Of a stretch of DNA of 64,000 bases, positions 1-11,562 are shown one piece after another. The position numbers and the translations under genes were made by a program. The notes under the pieces were generated by a model. It had not been told where the DNA came from, ran no database searches, and was given only the letters and a program-made list of their open reading frames with translations. The DNA is from Pleurostoma richardsiae (lineage: Eukaryota; Ascomycota; Sordariomycetes; Calosphaeriales; Pleurostomataceae). The stretch is from contig JANBVO010000065.1 of assembly GCA_030052745.1 (NCBI GenBank), positions 1-64,000 on the forward strand, read 5' to 3'. The stretch's first letter is position 1; every line of letters starts with the position of its first letter.

Positions 1-367
1 GGGGGGCCGCCTCGGGGGGAGGCGATGAAAATGTTTATTGTATGAGTAAGAGTGGTTTTTAACCTGTCGGGGATTTTAATGATGATGTATAAAAAAACCC
101 ACGAGTACCAAGTGATGCCCTGTGATGCTCCCTGCAGCTCGGAATAACCATGTGGTTGGGATAGCTAGACATGGTAGCACAGGCTGGGCTGTAAGATAAC
201 GATCACGACAGCTACGCCGGTGGGCTAACTGTAGCAGTAGGACGATGTGGACAGTCGGCACAACAAGGTCGTGTGTCATGAATGCGGTCATTATTTATGC
301 TTTTATCCCAAAGGCTGAGATACGATGAGACCTTTTAACTCCTCCACCGTTCCTCAAGGGGCCTCCC
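1..367. other. Left-edge intergenic sequence, downstream of CDC37
   Basis: This stretch lies beyond the CDC37 stop codon. It opens with a G-rich run and is then AT-richer than coding DNA, which fits the 3' untranslated region of CDC37. It may also hold the 3' end of a neighbour outside the window. No credible reading frame or RNA gene was seen. Confidence 0.5.
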
Positions 368-2033
368 TCACTCTGGGTCGTCAGCATACTGCGACTCCGA
401 CGTCGTCGCGGCCGCCTGCTCCTCCATGTGCTTCAGCTGCGCCTGGCCCTCCTCTGTCGTGGCGTCGATGATCTGCTCCTCAAGACTCAAAATGCCAGCC
501 TGTAATGGCAACCGTCAGCGTACTTGCCCCCCAAAGACAGACACGAGACACGGAATATGGTATACAGAGAAAAGAAAGAAACAAGGGTAGAAACTGTAGA
601 CTCACCTCACCGAACTGGCCCACCAGGTCCTCGGCCTCGTCGACCTTCATCTTGCCCAGCACCTTGTTCACCTCATCCAGGCTGCCGCTCTCGAGCGCCT
701 TCTTCATCTCCGGCGCGAAGCCCTCGAAGATCTCGCGGCCGTGCTTCTCCGCCGGGTCCTCGCTGCCCGCCGGCGGGATCCGGATGTTGATGACCGTCCC
801 CGGCTCGACGGCGTGCAGCTGAATCTGCTCGACGCCCGCCTCGCCGCCGCTGCCGCCCTCAGCGGCCCGCTGCGCGCTGATCTCCGCGGCGCGCGTCTTG
901 ATCCGACCGTACGTGTCCTGCACGTCCTTGAGGAAGACCTCCTGCGCCTGGTGGCCGCGGGTGGTGATGCGCTTGAAGAAGAGGGCCACACCGTCGCGGC
1001 CCAGCGCCCGGCAGTACTGAAGCAGCAGCGCCTGGTGCACGCACTGCCGCGCGAAGTCCTCACGACCCTCGAGCTGCGCGTCGAAGGCGAGCACTAGGAG
1101 GCCGTCGGTCTCGCGTTCCGTGAGGATCTGCGGGTGCGTGGACAGGAAGACCAGGCTCTCCTGGTAGCTGCCCGCCTTGATGTTGGCGAACTGTTTCGCG
1201 AGCGGGGAGGCCTCGATCTCCTCGTCATCGTCGTCTCCGCCACCGGAGGCCTTGGGCTCTTCAGGCTTGGACGACGACGCGGCAGCGAAGTTGGGATTCA
1301 GCAGCTCGGGCTCAGGCTCCTTCTTCTTGGGCTCGCTAGACGACGACACCTTGGACTTGTTGATGTACGAGCTGTCGAAGCCGGTGTGGATGCTCTCACT
1401 CGTAATCTTCCTGTTCTCCTCGTGCTCCAGCTCCTCGAGCTTCTTGACCAGATCCTGCTGCAGGCCCTGCACCTTGCGCAGGTGCTCCTCGATCTCGGCG
1501 ACCATGGCGCCGTACCGCTCTGCGTCGCCAACCTTCTTCTCCTCCATCGCCTGGTTGACCTGATCCAGCAGCGCGGCCATCATCTTGGAGTACGTGGGCA
1601 GGGGCTCCTCGTCGGTGTGGACGCCGGCGGGCCGCGGGGGCGGCTGGTCGTCCTCGGCGCGGTTGGCGGCGGCGGACTCCATGACTGCGCGGAAGGCGAC
1701 CTCGCCCGGGCTGCGGCTGGCTTCGGCGTCGGCGGCGTGGGCACGCAGGGAGGACAGCAGGGAGGAGATGCGGCGCATGAGGCCGTCGTTGATCAGCCGC
1801 TCGTACTTCAGCGTGGCGATCTGGTGCTTGCGCTGCTCGCGCTCCATGTGGATCTGGTTCTGCTTGGCGCGGATGAAGGACCGCTTGTCGACGTTGGGGT
1901 GCACCTCGATGTCCGAGTCATCGCTGAGCTCGAGCGCATCCTGGGGTAGCAAGATCGTTAGCCAGCTGGTCCTACGCCTTGTGGTCGCGAGGTGGTCGAG
2001 CTAACATACCCATTTACTGTAGTCGAGAGGCAT
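368..2033 (-). CDS. CDC37: Hsp90 co-chaperone Cdc37
   Basis: Kinase-loading co-chaperone of Hsp90 in the cytosol. It holds client protein kinases and stalls the Hsp90 ATPase. I read three exons: 2010-2033, 606-1940 and 368-499, with introns of 69 and 106 nt, giving 496 aa. The first exon encodes only MPLDYSKW. The joined N-terminus matches the family hallmark, including the acidic LSDDSD stretch with serines 14 and 17, which are the CK2 sites in yeast Cdc37. A coiled-coil kinase-binding region follows, then an acidic linker of about 200-250, the helical Hsp90-binding domain (about 255-350), and a C-terminal domain ending in an acidic tail. The long single-frame ORF ends in intron sequence (GAG then GTGAGT), so the last 43 residues come from the third exon. 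A heat-shock-like element lies about 145 bp upstream. Identification is firm. Confidence 0.95.
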
Positions 2034-2174
2034 TTTGACGACTCTGTTTCACAGCTCTTGCTTTCTAGACAATGATAATGAAGCCTTTGGAAGCTCAGAG
2101 ACGAATGATCATGCGGAGTTATATGGAAGCGGGCACTTTGGAGCTCGAGGTGAGGTTGCCGAGCCTGTCGCTCC

Positions 2175-2184
2175 AGAATGTTCC
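2175..2184 (-). promoter_or_regulatory. Candidate heat-shock element upstream of CDC37
   Basis: AGAATGTTCC is a perfect inverted pair of nGAAn units. Imperfect units (GCTCC, AAAGC) flank it in the right 5-bp phase. It lies 142-151 bp upstream of the CDC37 start. Hsf1 control of Hsp90-system genes is well known; its use here is inferred. Confidence 0.45.
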
Positions 2185-2306
2185 AAAGCGCAGCTAAGGT
2201 GCAAAGCTCGTGATGGCGGGGTTGTTTCGCGGGGAGTTTTGTTGACGGTAAGCGCCACAGGTGGGGGAGCAGCTTGCTCTATCGCTCGCTTGCCAACCAC
2301 TCAAGT

Positions 2307-2330
2307 CACTCACTCACTCACTCACTCACT
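2307..2330. repeat. (CACT)6 microsatellite
   Basis: Six perfect tandem copies of CACT in the CDC37 upstream region, about 275-300 bp from its start codon. It may vary in length between strains. No function is evident. Confidence 0.9.
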
Positions 2331-2719
2331 GACCCTTACACACAAAGCTGAGGAGATTGTTAAGGAGGACCTGAGAAATGTTTGATGCAGACACATGGGT
2401 ACTGGATAGAGCTGAACGTGGGGAAGTAGTAGAGTAACGCAGGCTGTCGAATTCTACCTTTCCTGTTTGTCTATATCGGGAGACACCTGCGCATGCTCCC
2501 CGTATCGGGTACTCCCGATGCTGTATGTGTATAAGACACAGCCGTATAATACAGTAGCATCTTTGATCAACAGTTCAGACCCGGAGACCTCCTTGCCTCC
2601 GGGGCAGGAGCCAGACGCCTTGCCTGGCATTTCCTGAACCATATATACCTATTTAGGGATCTCAGTCCAACAAGAAGCCAATCCTAAACTCCCCAACCTC
2701 CCTTGCTCCGTACCTAGGC

Positions 2720-5700
2720 TTAATGCATCGTCTTCAAGAAGCCGTCCAGATCGAAACTTTCTTCGTACTGGCTGTTATCCCAAAGTTCACCCAGGTCCTC
2801 GAGCCAGGCAGCCTTCTTGCCTGGCTGGCGGACGTCACCTGTTTCAACGTCCACCATGTCCTCTTCTCGGCCCTCGATGGCTCCCTGTGGTTTGTCCGAT
2901 ATGAGGCTCGGGCCGGATTCTCCGACATTGAAGAGGTCGAGTATCTGATCCGTGTCCATAGTAGAGAGGCCGGCGTTCTGCTGATTCACCACGGTTGACG
3001 CGACGTCAATCTTGAACCGCTGCAAGCTGAGGATCTTCTCTTCCAGTGTACCTCTGGTGATCAGCCGGTACACGTTCACCACCTTCTTTTGGCCGATACG
3101 GTGGGCCCGGTCCATGGCTTGCAGATCCTTCTGCGGGTTCCAGTCGTGCTCGACGAAGATGACAGTGTCAGCACCAGTGAGGTTCAATCCCAGACCGCCG
3201 ACACTCGTAGTCAGGAGGAGGACGTCGTACGACGGGTCGCCATTGAACTTGTTGACAATGTCCTGGCGCTTATTGGCTTCAACAGACCCATCAAGTCGCA
3301 AGTAGGAGACGGACGGCAGCATCGACTTCAGCACGGTGTTCTGGACCATATCCAGCATCTCCTTCATCTGACAGAAGATGAGAGCACGGTGGGGCTTGAT
3401 CGGTTGATATAACGGATCATTCGAGTCCATGCCCTCGACACCAATTCCACAGTCAACAAGGAGATCCTTTAGTGCTGTCAACTTCGGCGCGTGGACCGGG
3501 TCCTCCAAACTGGTTCCCTGCTTTGCCAGGATTCGCTGCGTGTCTTCATACATGCGGTGGCCGGGCTTCATCACCAAGGCTGGCGAGTTACATAGCTTTC
3601 GCATGTATTGCAGGGCCTGGAAGATGTGCTGCTTGGCTTCCTTGTCATCTCGACCGGCCTCCTCCACAAGTTTCTTCGATTCGCGTTTGCCAAAGTCCTC
3701 AAAGAGCTTCTTCTGCAGATCACTGAGATCACAGTAGTAATTCTGAAGGATCTTCGGTGGCAGATCGTTGAGGACCTCCTCCTTCAGCCGACGTAGCAAG
3801 AATGGCAGGACTTGTTTGTGCAAAGCTTCGATGGCCAGGGCGCCGGCTTCTTGTTCCTTGGATGATGCCTTGCCAAAGCGACTAGCCGCAATGGGCTTTG
3901 CGAATCGGTCGAGGAAGACCTTCTCAGCTCCGAGGAAGCCCGGCATCAGGAAGTCGAAGAGTGACCACAGCTCCAAGACATTGTTCTGGATCGGAGTTCC
4001 GGTGAGGATGAGGCGGTGATTGCTAGCCAGCCTCTTGACGGCCATGCTGATCTTGGCCTTCGGGTTCTTGATAAGGTGGCCCTCGTCAAGAACGACGTAG
4101 TTCCAGCTGTGTTTCTCGATGATGTCGATATCGTTACGGCAAACGTCGTAAGATGTAATAACGATGTCAGTGCTGCCAAGCTGGTCCCTGAGCGCCTTAC
4201 GCTCTGCAGGTGGTCCGACGTAAGCTGCCACGGTCAGAAAAGGAGCATACGTCTTGATTTCCTGCTGCCAATGACCGGAGAGGGTCGGCGGGCAGACAAT
4301 CAAGGATGGCAGACGCCTAAAGTCGGCAGCGCCAGTCTTCGCGAACTGCTCAGCGCGTTCATGATGATCACTCGCGACGATGCAGAGGGTCTGCAGCGTC
4401 TTGCCAAGGCCCATGTCGTCGCAAAGGATGCCATGGAGGTGATATTTATTTAGGAAGTGCAGCCAATTAACACCCTCCTGCTGGTAGTGGCGAAGCTCGG
4501 CCTTGATGGCAACTGGTATCTGGAACGGCTCGACCTTCTTCGGGTCAAGAAGCTGCTGGATGAAAGTCCGCTCCCGGTCTCTGCCTTTGAGGAGCTCTTG
4601 AGACAGCCCCGGAGGGTCGGGAATGCCAGCCTCTAGAGGCACTAGTTTGACAAGAGTGGCGAAGGACGTTGTTGCTATCAGCCGGATTTCGTTGTCCGAG
4701 TCGCTCATGCGACCCAAGACGGGCACAATAAGGAAGATCACATAAGGTAAGATTGCGTCTCCCATGACTGCAATCAAGTGATAGATGGCCTCGATCGCGC
4801 CTTGCCGGAAATTGAGGTCGACAGGGTTGTTGATCGACGGGAGCACCTTCTCGACGAGGGCTGTCATACCATCGACAGTGATCACACTGCAAATGGTGGC
4901 GATGCATTTCGCAGCCATATAACGGAAGACTGACAGCTCGGAATGCAGCGCCTTGATTACCAGAGGCACGAGCTGCATGACAAAGGGGTGCAGGGCTGGA
5001 TCCAGCGTTGGCGTAAGCGTCCGAATGACGGACATGGCGTCGACAATCTCCTGTCCGAATGTGTTCTCCGGGTCTTTCGCCTCAGCTGGAAGGTCAGCAG
5101 AGAATGCTTTGACGAGAGGCTCCTCCATGAACGTCCTTAAGCTCGGCACCACCGTCAAGAGTTCAGCACCGAACGTCTTGGACAGGATCTCTAGTGCTTC
5201 CTTCGCACCACGCCGGGTGATTCGAGCGGCCTTCGCTTCAAGAGCCCACTTGGCAGCGTCAGGATGATCCACGCGATCTTCTTCCTTTTGCATAGACAGG
5301 ATCACGTTCGTCTTGTTGGCATGGACAGGAAACTCGGGAGTCTCGGCCACTTCCACACAGGAGAATTTGACGAGATTTGCGACGACCTTGTCTGCAGGAC
5401 CTCTGCGCCCAGACTCCGTAAACACTTGGACGAGGCGCGCTATTGTCGATGCAGAGCGGCCCTGCAATTCCTGGTTCTCCTCGGTCTTGATACTATCCAT
5501 GATAGCTTTGATCAAGGGGCTCGGTTTCTTGGGGAGGACTTTCATGGCCACCAACGCACAGGCAGCTGCTGCCCTGATGCGAATATCTCGCGATTCCTTC
5601 GCTGACTTTGCATCCTCAACGACTGCGGCAGTGAGCTCGCGCATCTCGGCAAGCTGCTGGCTGGCAATCAGACGCTGTCCAGGGGACATGGCCTTCTTCA

Positions 5701-8464
5701 GCCGCTCATAATCCTCATTGATGACCTTTTCAGCATTGGCCAGTGAGAATGCGCTAGGCCCCGCCTCGGGTTCTCCTTGAACGACCACGGCAAGCACGGG
5801 TAATTTGCTGTGAGACACCTTGCCATGGTCGCGGAAGAGGTTGATAAGTTGCTGACACTGTGACCGCAGCCGCTGGATATAGCTGACTAGGTCTCGATAG
5901 TGAGATGGCCGGTCGGAGTCGATGATTTTCTGCAGTGACGCGACATATCGTGAGGCATTCTCAGATGCCGAAACATCCTTGGCATATTCCTCAATGACCA
6001 TGCATGCAGAAAGCTGCGTCGAGGAGTATGCGGAGGTCAAGCCAGGGATTAGACTAGCATCGTAGTCCTCCAGGCTGGTTAGCGGTACGAGCGACATGAT
6101 GATGCCCATAGCCCTCGCGGCCGAAATCCTCGAGCGGATCAGAGCCTCAGTGCCAACGAGATCGACGTCGCCCTGCATCATGGCGCCATCGATGTCATGA
6201 GAATTAGAGACAGTGGGAGCGTCATCCACCTTGGTTGACTTTCTTCTTCGCTTAGTTGCTCTCTCGGCACCATCCAGGGGAGACGACCTCCGGGTGCCTG
6301 CCGAGATGGCAGTAGAGTTGGAATATGTGCCACCCGAGGGTTTCAGGAACAGCGAAGCGTTCATTGGAATTGGCTGCCGAGACACCCCGATAGGATGCAG
6401 CGTCAACTGCATCATCGCGTCCACGTGAGGCGCAAACTCCATCGCCAAGACGGAGGGATCACTGGCAAGCGCCTTCACGAGAGCGGTCCAGAGCTCTATG
6501 GACATATTCAGAGTCTCTCGGTCACGCTCGACCAGTATGTTTTGGAAAACGAGCCTGAGAATCCTCCCGGTAAGCCAGCCCCGCGTGGTGTCACCTCCCA
6601 GGTTCGCGAAGGTCATGAGAGCCTTCAGAACAGCGAGGCGGACGGAGGTGATAGTATGACGAAGGAAGGGATAGAGTCTAGGGACCAGTAAAGCAAATGA
6701 TCTCTCTTCGTCTTGCTCAGCTGAGGACTTCATCGCCTCCAGAACTTGCGGGAAGCTGCATAAGATGGCCAGAAGATCCATAATCTTCCCGGTAGAGGCA
6801 CTCAGATCATCGCCCAAGTTGGACAGACTCTCCCAGACGATGTTGATGAGCCCATCAAGGGCTGCAGGGCGCATAGTGACGAACTCTTTCGCCATGGGGA
6901 TCAGCGTGGCAGCACTCACTGAGCGCACATCATCATCCATATCGCCTAGCCCCTTCATGACGGCACGGATGATCCCGTCTATCATGTCGCCGTCTTGGAG
7001 AAGAAGATCTTTCCGTACCGCGACAACGTACCGGAGGCCAACCATACCACCGTGGCAGATTGCCCAGATATGCCGATCCAGTTGGAGATCATCCTGCATC
7101 ACCATGCGGTACAGAATCCGATATATGGCATAGACAGATTCGGGTGGTACATGGAACAGGACCGAGCCGAGAGTCTGCCCAACGGTCTCTCGAATGGGCG
7201 CAACAGCCGTATCCGAACTGTAATCTGTAAACCGGTCAAGCATAAGGACGCAGCATAGTCGACAGGCAAGGTCATCCAACCATGCCCGGTTAAGCTCATC
7301 GTTCTCCTGCTGTGATTTGCCCCGTACTCGGCCCGCCCCACGGCCATGGACTCTGACTACTTCTCTCAAGCCCATGGCAGCCCCATGCCGCGTCTCCCAC
7401 TGTGGATCAAAGATGTCCACCTTGAGGAACTCGCATAGTCGCTCGTACGGCCATTCCGCGCCCTCCAGCTCATCGTCCGTCTCCAGCTCGGACTTGATGG
7501 GAATGACGGGACCTTTATACTCGGAGACGACCTTCGTATCCTCATCTACCTCCGTGGGCCTATCCAGGTTGAAATAGTCTGCTAGCTTGCCGTTCTTCTT
7601 GGATTCGGGCTCCATTGGCGTTTCATCCGGAAAGCCATCGGATCCTGTCGTATTGCTGCGTCGGATGGACAAATCACCAAATCCGCCCTTGCCCTGGGCA
7701 GCTTTTTGAGCTTCTCTCTTTCTCTTTCTCTTCAGCACATTCAACTGCCTCGAGCTCAAGCCAGCCTCTTCCGGCCGCGTCTGGCTTGCGCCACCGTTGC
7801 CGTTGCTCTCCGTCCGGCTAAAGCCATTCGTATGGGAAGAGTCCGCCGGCGTCATCGGGCTCAGGGCATGCTCGTTCGCGATGGGTATCTCTTCATCGTC
7901 GAAGACCCGACCAAGCAACCCTAACCGACCCAGCAAGGTCTTCTTCTGGTGAGACAAGCGAGCCTGAGGATCCAAGGCACCGAGGGCATAGTCGATGTTG
8001 CCACCCCGAAGCAATTCCCTGCCATATTTGAGGATAGTGGCCACGTCAAGCGTCTCGAGTTTGAAGACAATCTCGTCGGATAGCGTTGGCGCCTTTTCTT
8101 CTTCTTTCTTCACGAGCGCATCTTCGTCTTTCACCTCGTCTTTCTTCGGCGGTATCGGCTCATCGCCTTCGTTAGGATCGTATGCCGGCGCATTCTCAAT
8201 GATCTTCCCGATAGCCTTGGCGGCAGTTGTTCTCGTCTCCCAATCTTTGTGCCGCAGATACGGGACAACTCTAGAGAGGAGGTTGAAGAGTTCTTCCGGA
8301 TGCTGCTTCTGCCAGTCGGCAAGCTGGCTGACGGCAGTATCACGGATGAGCCGTGTACTGCCTGTCTCAAGGATTCTGAAATGCACATTAGTAAACCAGG
8401 CCACCCATAGTGCACGAAAGTCATGTGAAACTCACGTGACAAGTCGATCTAGCCTCGAAGCCAT
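2720..8464 (-). CDS. MOT1: Mot1/BTAF1-type TBP-associated Swi2/Snf2 ATPase
   Basis: Nuclear ATPase that strips TATA-binding protein from DNA and so redistributes TBP between promoters. Two exons: 8436-8464 (encoding MASRLDRLVT) and 2720-8375, joined across a 60-nt intron with a CTAAT branch point; 1,894 aa, usual for fungi. The N-terminal two thirds is a HEAT-repeat solenoid, interrupted by a charged, lysine-rich insert at about 200-300 and another near 710-740. The C-terminal motor has DMGLGKT (Walker A, about 1,330), DEGH (about 1,440) and a helicase-C lobe with the HRIGQ motif VI (about 1,765). DEGH rather than DEAH is characteristic of Mot1. The methionine that opens the long uninterrupted frame lies in intron sequence; the upstream 29-nt exon restores the conserved N-terminus. 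The next gene on the same strand, CDC37, starts 686 bp downstream. Confidence 0.96.
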
Positions 8465-11400
8465 CTCGTAGTCGTCATGTCAAGACAGCGGAGCCAGTTA
8501 TTGGTGGATGTGTGGATGAACCATGGTCCTAAGTATGCGAAAGTTAGCGCACTATCGCGACGTGGCCGGATTCGGTCGGAATGAAAGAGTAGCGCTTTTA
8601 CTCCATACACTTGGTCCCGTCGTTTCGATGTGGCATGGGCGGGCAACACGGATAGGATAGTTTGTGTTTGAGAAATGCGGCTGCAGGGGTGGTGGATGTT
8701 TAAGGCTTGTTATGCAAGGAGAGATGATAATGGCTAAACGGGGCTTGGAATGACGGGGCATGCAAGGGGGAGTGTGCGCTTGGGCTCACCAGCGTCGCTG
8801 TAAACAGCACGAGGGAGCACAGGTAGTGCAATGGAGCCCAGCGGGATGCTGTGGTTCGTCAACAGCCAATCAACCCGGAAGGATCGTCTTCTTGCACTTG
8901 TCTGGAGCGGCGACGGAGCGTGCCTACGCAGAACCCGCCTTCCAAAAAGTACGCAAAAGTCTCTCTAGGCAGGCGGCAGGAGGGTACAAAGGCAGTGTGT
9001 ACTCAAGGTGAGGCTCGGTGAGGACAACGAAAGGATCCCGTGCTGCAAAGGAAAAGGCTAACCTTGTTTGGACGTGATTTGATAAGCAGGAACGCTGCTG
9101 GAATTTTTTAGTGTGCGTGCTGTGCTGCCCGGGTTGGCTGGCTCAGTGGCTCGCGCGCGAAGCGAGGGGACTTCGTGTGGGAAAATTGGGGGAAGGAGGG
9201 CAGGCAGGACTTTCTATATCTCTTGCCATATTTTTATACACGTCTGTCTGGGCCACTCCCAACGGTGCCTTCCCATTGCACCTGGTCTCGCTTAATTGGT
9301 TAGCGCCAATTCTGCAATGGCCATCCCTGCCGCCTAGCGCCCCCAGCCAGCCAGCCGGCCGTCCCTTCCCAAAACTTTCACGGTCGCTAGTCGTGTCCGT
9401 CACTCCCGTCTCCCACAGAGTTGATTTCGCGCCTTTCATCATCATCCCCAGTACCTACGGAGTATGCCGCCCTTCCCGGTGTCTTCTTCACCTTCTCGCG
9501 CGAGCGCTCTTCACTATACGAAGGAGTCTCCGAGTCTGTGGGCCATTCCTACCTCATCGCTCTTGATGGTTGGTAGACGCGCAGCTGGGCTGCCAAGGCA
9601 GCCTCATGTTTGTTTTCAAGGAAGGCGCCGTTACTCTGTTCTTCCTTCCTTTTAATGCAGCTATCATGGTTGGTCAGTGCTTCGAAAAATTTCCTGTCCA
9701 CCTCCACCTCCGTACTGCCGCGTCAACCCCTGCCTTGACATCTTCGGCGTCATGCATGCAGGTCCCGGAACTTTGGAGCGACTTGGAGGCCGCGACTCCT
9801 GCTATCCCTCTACTCCAGCTTGGCGTCGAAATTTCGATGCCATGCAGGCAAGGAGGAATCCGCCGGGTTCTAGGTATTTTCCGTCGCGGTCTTGCTTTTC
9901 GCCCTTGCCGAAACGTGATGTAGCCAAGCTCATGTCTGCGCCCACGGTGTGGACTGTGGAAGCCTCCGCCCCTGGAGATCCTACAAGCTTTTGGAAGCGA
10001 CTGTCGATCTTCACTGACCATCCCCGCCAGATGCGCTAGTAGATCTCGAAAGTGCATCTATGCCGTCCGAGACAGTCTCGCCCTCGAAATTCCCATGTGT
10101 GTTGCAATCCAGGCGGATGCAGACTCTGGAGTGGAAGTGCGAGTCGGTCTGATGTGAAGGCATTCTGAGCATTCTCTGCGGTTGAAACCGATCGCAGCTA
10201 ATGATCAGCCTAAGATCCTGGGCCAAGACAAGCCGATGTGGGCCGGGCCCATGCGCACAGATTGGCAGCCCCATCAAACCGGGCCGCCGACTTTGTTCCT
10301 CTTTGGATTTCGCCAGCCTCTTAATCCCTTCATCCAGAAACTGACGTGGCTTAGCTATGAATGTCCGTCTCTGTGCTAATTGTGCTGATTGACAATAAAC
10401 ATGGCCCTGTCGCTCTCATAACGGCGGCCCCGAGGCTCTATCTGTGGTATCTGGTTGTTGGGTTCTCTGCCTCTGCCTGCCTAGGGTCGAACGTCCTGGG
10501 CAACCAACCTAACCTCCCGCAGTCATCCATCGGAGGGAGACCTAGGTCATAGAGGAGGACAGTATCGTCAGTACAAGTCCCTGTGGCCTTCCTAGGGATT
10601 CGCTCGTATGCCTGCCTCCGAGTCTAGACTTCTTGGTTGAAGGAAACAATGCAAATCAACTTAGTGTCGTCCTCTTCATTCGCCGCCATCAAATCTAAGC
10701 TTTCCTGCCTTGTCCCTCTGGGGACGACTTGTCCTGACGGACAGGCTGTCTGAGTTTGCTCCGTACGGGATGCAACGACCATTGTTCATGACATTCCCAT
10801 TGACTTTAACAGGAAGACGGTGACGCTGAGCAAGCAGCAAGCGTCGAGCTACTTGCAAGAACTTGTCTGGTATTGACGCGAAAGGTAAGGCTGGACTGTT
10901 CGACTTGGCGGCTTCACTCTGAAGGATGGTCGACCATGAAAGCTGGCAGCTTGATATGTGCCTTATCAGGGGTTGATCACTACACGACTGCCTTTTACGG
11001 AGTTGATATAAATTCTGGTGTCGATGCTTAAATCGTGGGATATTAAATCCGGGTTTATTGAGGATTGGCTGTAGGAAGAGGGCCCGTGGTTGAGATGGAT
11101 ACATCAGAGAAGGTCTCGTCAACCGAGCTCCCATTTATTCGGTCCACGGCTTAAAGCATTCGTTACCTTGGTAGCGTTGTTTAGATACGTCAACATCAAG
11201 TATCTCGCGCATCAAATAGATACGATCCCGTCTCATCGGCTTTTAGAATCCAAGTTCAGTAGTCGGAAAGCGGAGAAAGAGAGTTTCCGGCGCATGGGTG
11301 GGGGCTCATTGAGGGCGACCCACTCTCAGCTCCTTGGCGTGTCTCTGTGGACGCCCGGCCGCAATTAACTTACTAGACATCGCGAAAGACGCGTCTTTAG

Positions 11401-11562
11401 AGACCCCTCTTTCACGGCGTGACAGGAACCCAACCTTCTAGCAAAACCGTTGCGCGCCTGCAAGGAAACAATACCACGACTCGCAGTCTGCTATATACGG
11501 TATCGGGATTGTTTGCGCGCGTCCGGAGGTAGTTTCGCGCTCTTGCAGCGCGCTCGGGCAGG
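8465..11562. other. 3.1-kb intergenic region between divergent MOT1 and SMC3
   Basis: This holds the two divergent promoters. Only short, overlapping ORFs with no family resemblance occur here. The last 200 bp before SMC3 is rich in CGCG and contains an MCB/SCB pair, listed separately. No RNA gene was recognised. Confidence 0.6.
11381..11398. promoter_or_regulatory. MCB palindrome with abutting SCB upstream of SMC3
   Basis: AAAGACGCGTCTTT (11385-11398) is a perfect 14-bp palindrome centred on ACGCGT, the MluI cell-cycle box bound by MBF (Mbp1-Swi6). It overlaps CGCGAAA (11381-11387), which fits the CRCGAAA Swi4/6 box. The pair lies 165-182 bp before the SMC3 start codon. Cohesin genes are G1/S-periodic MBF targets in budding yeast; regulation here is inferred. 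Confidence 0.6.

Larger units (their letters stand above)
2034..2719. other. Intergenic region between CDC37 and MOT1
   Basis: This holds the promoter and 5' leader of CDC37 (reading leftward) and the 3' flank of MOT1. It contains a heat-shock-like element and a CACT microsatellite, listed separately. No gene was seen in the remainder. Confidence 0.6.

Noticed and set aside
8376-8404. Methionine opening the long MOT1 frame (8404) as the start codon
   Set aside because: It lies in intron sequence; the 29-nt upstream exon gives the conserved MASRLDRLVT N-terminus with a proper donor, branch point and acceptor.
9111-9566. 151-aa plus-strand ORF between MOT1 and SMC3
   Set aside because: No family resemblance; lies in a probable leader or promoter.
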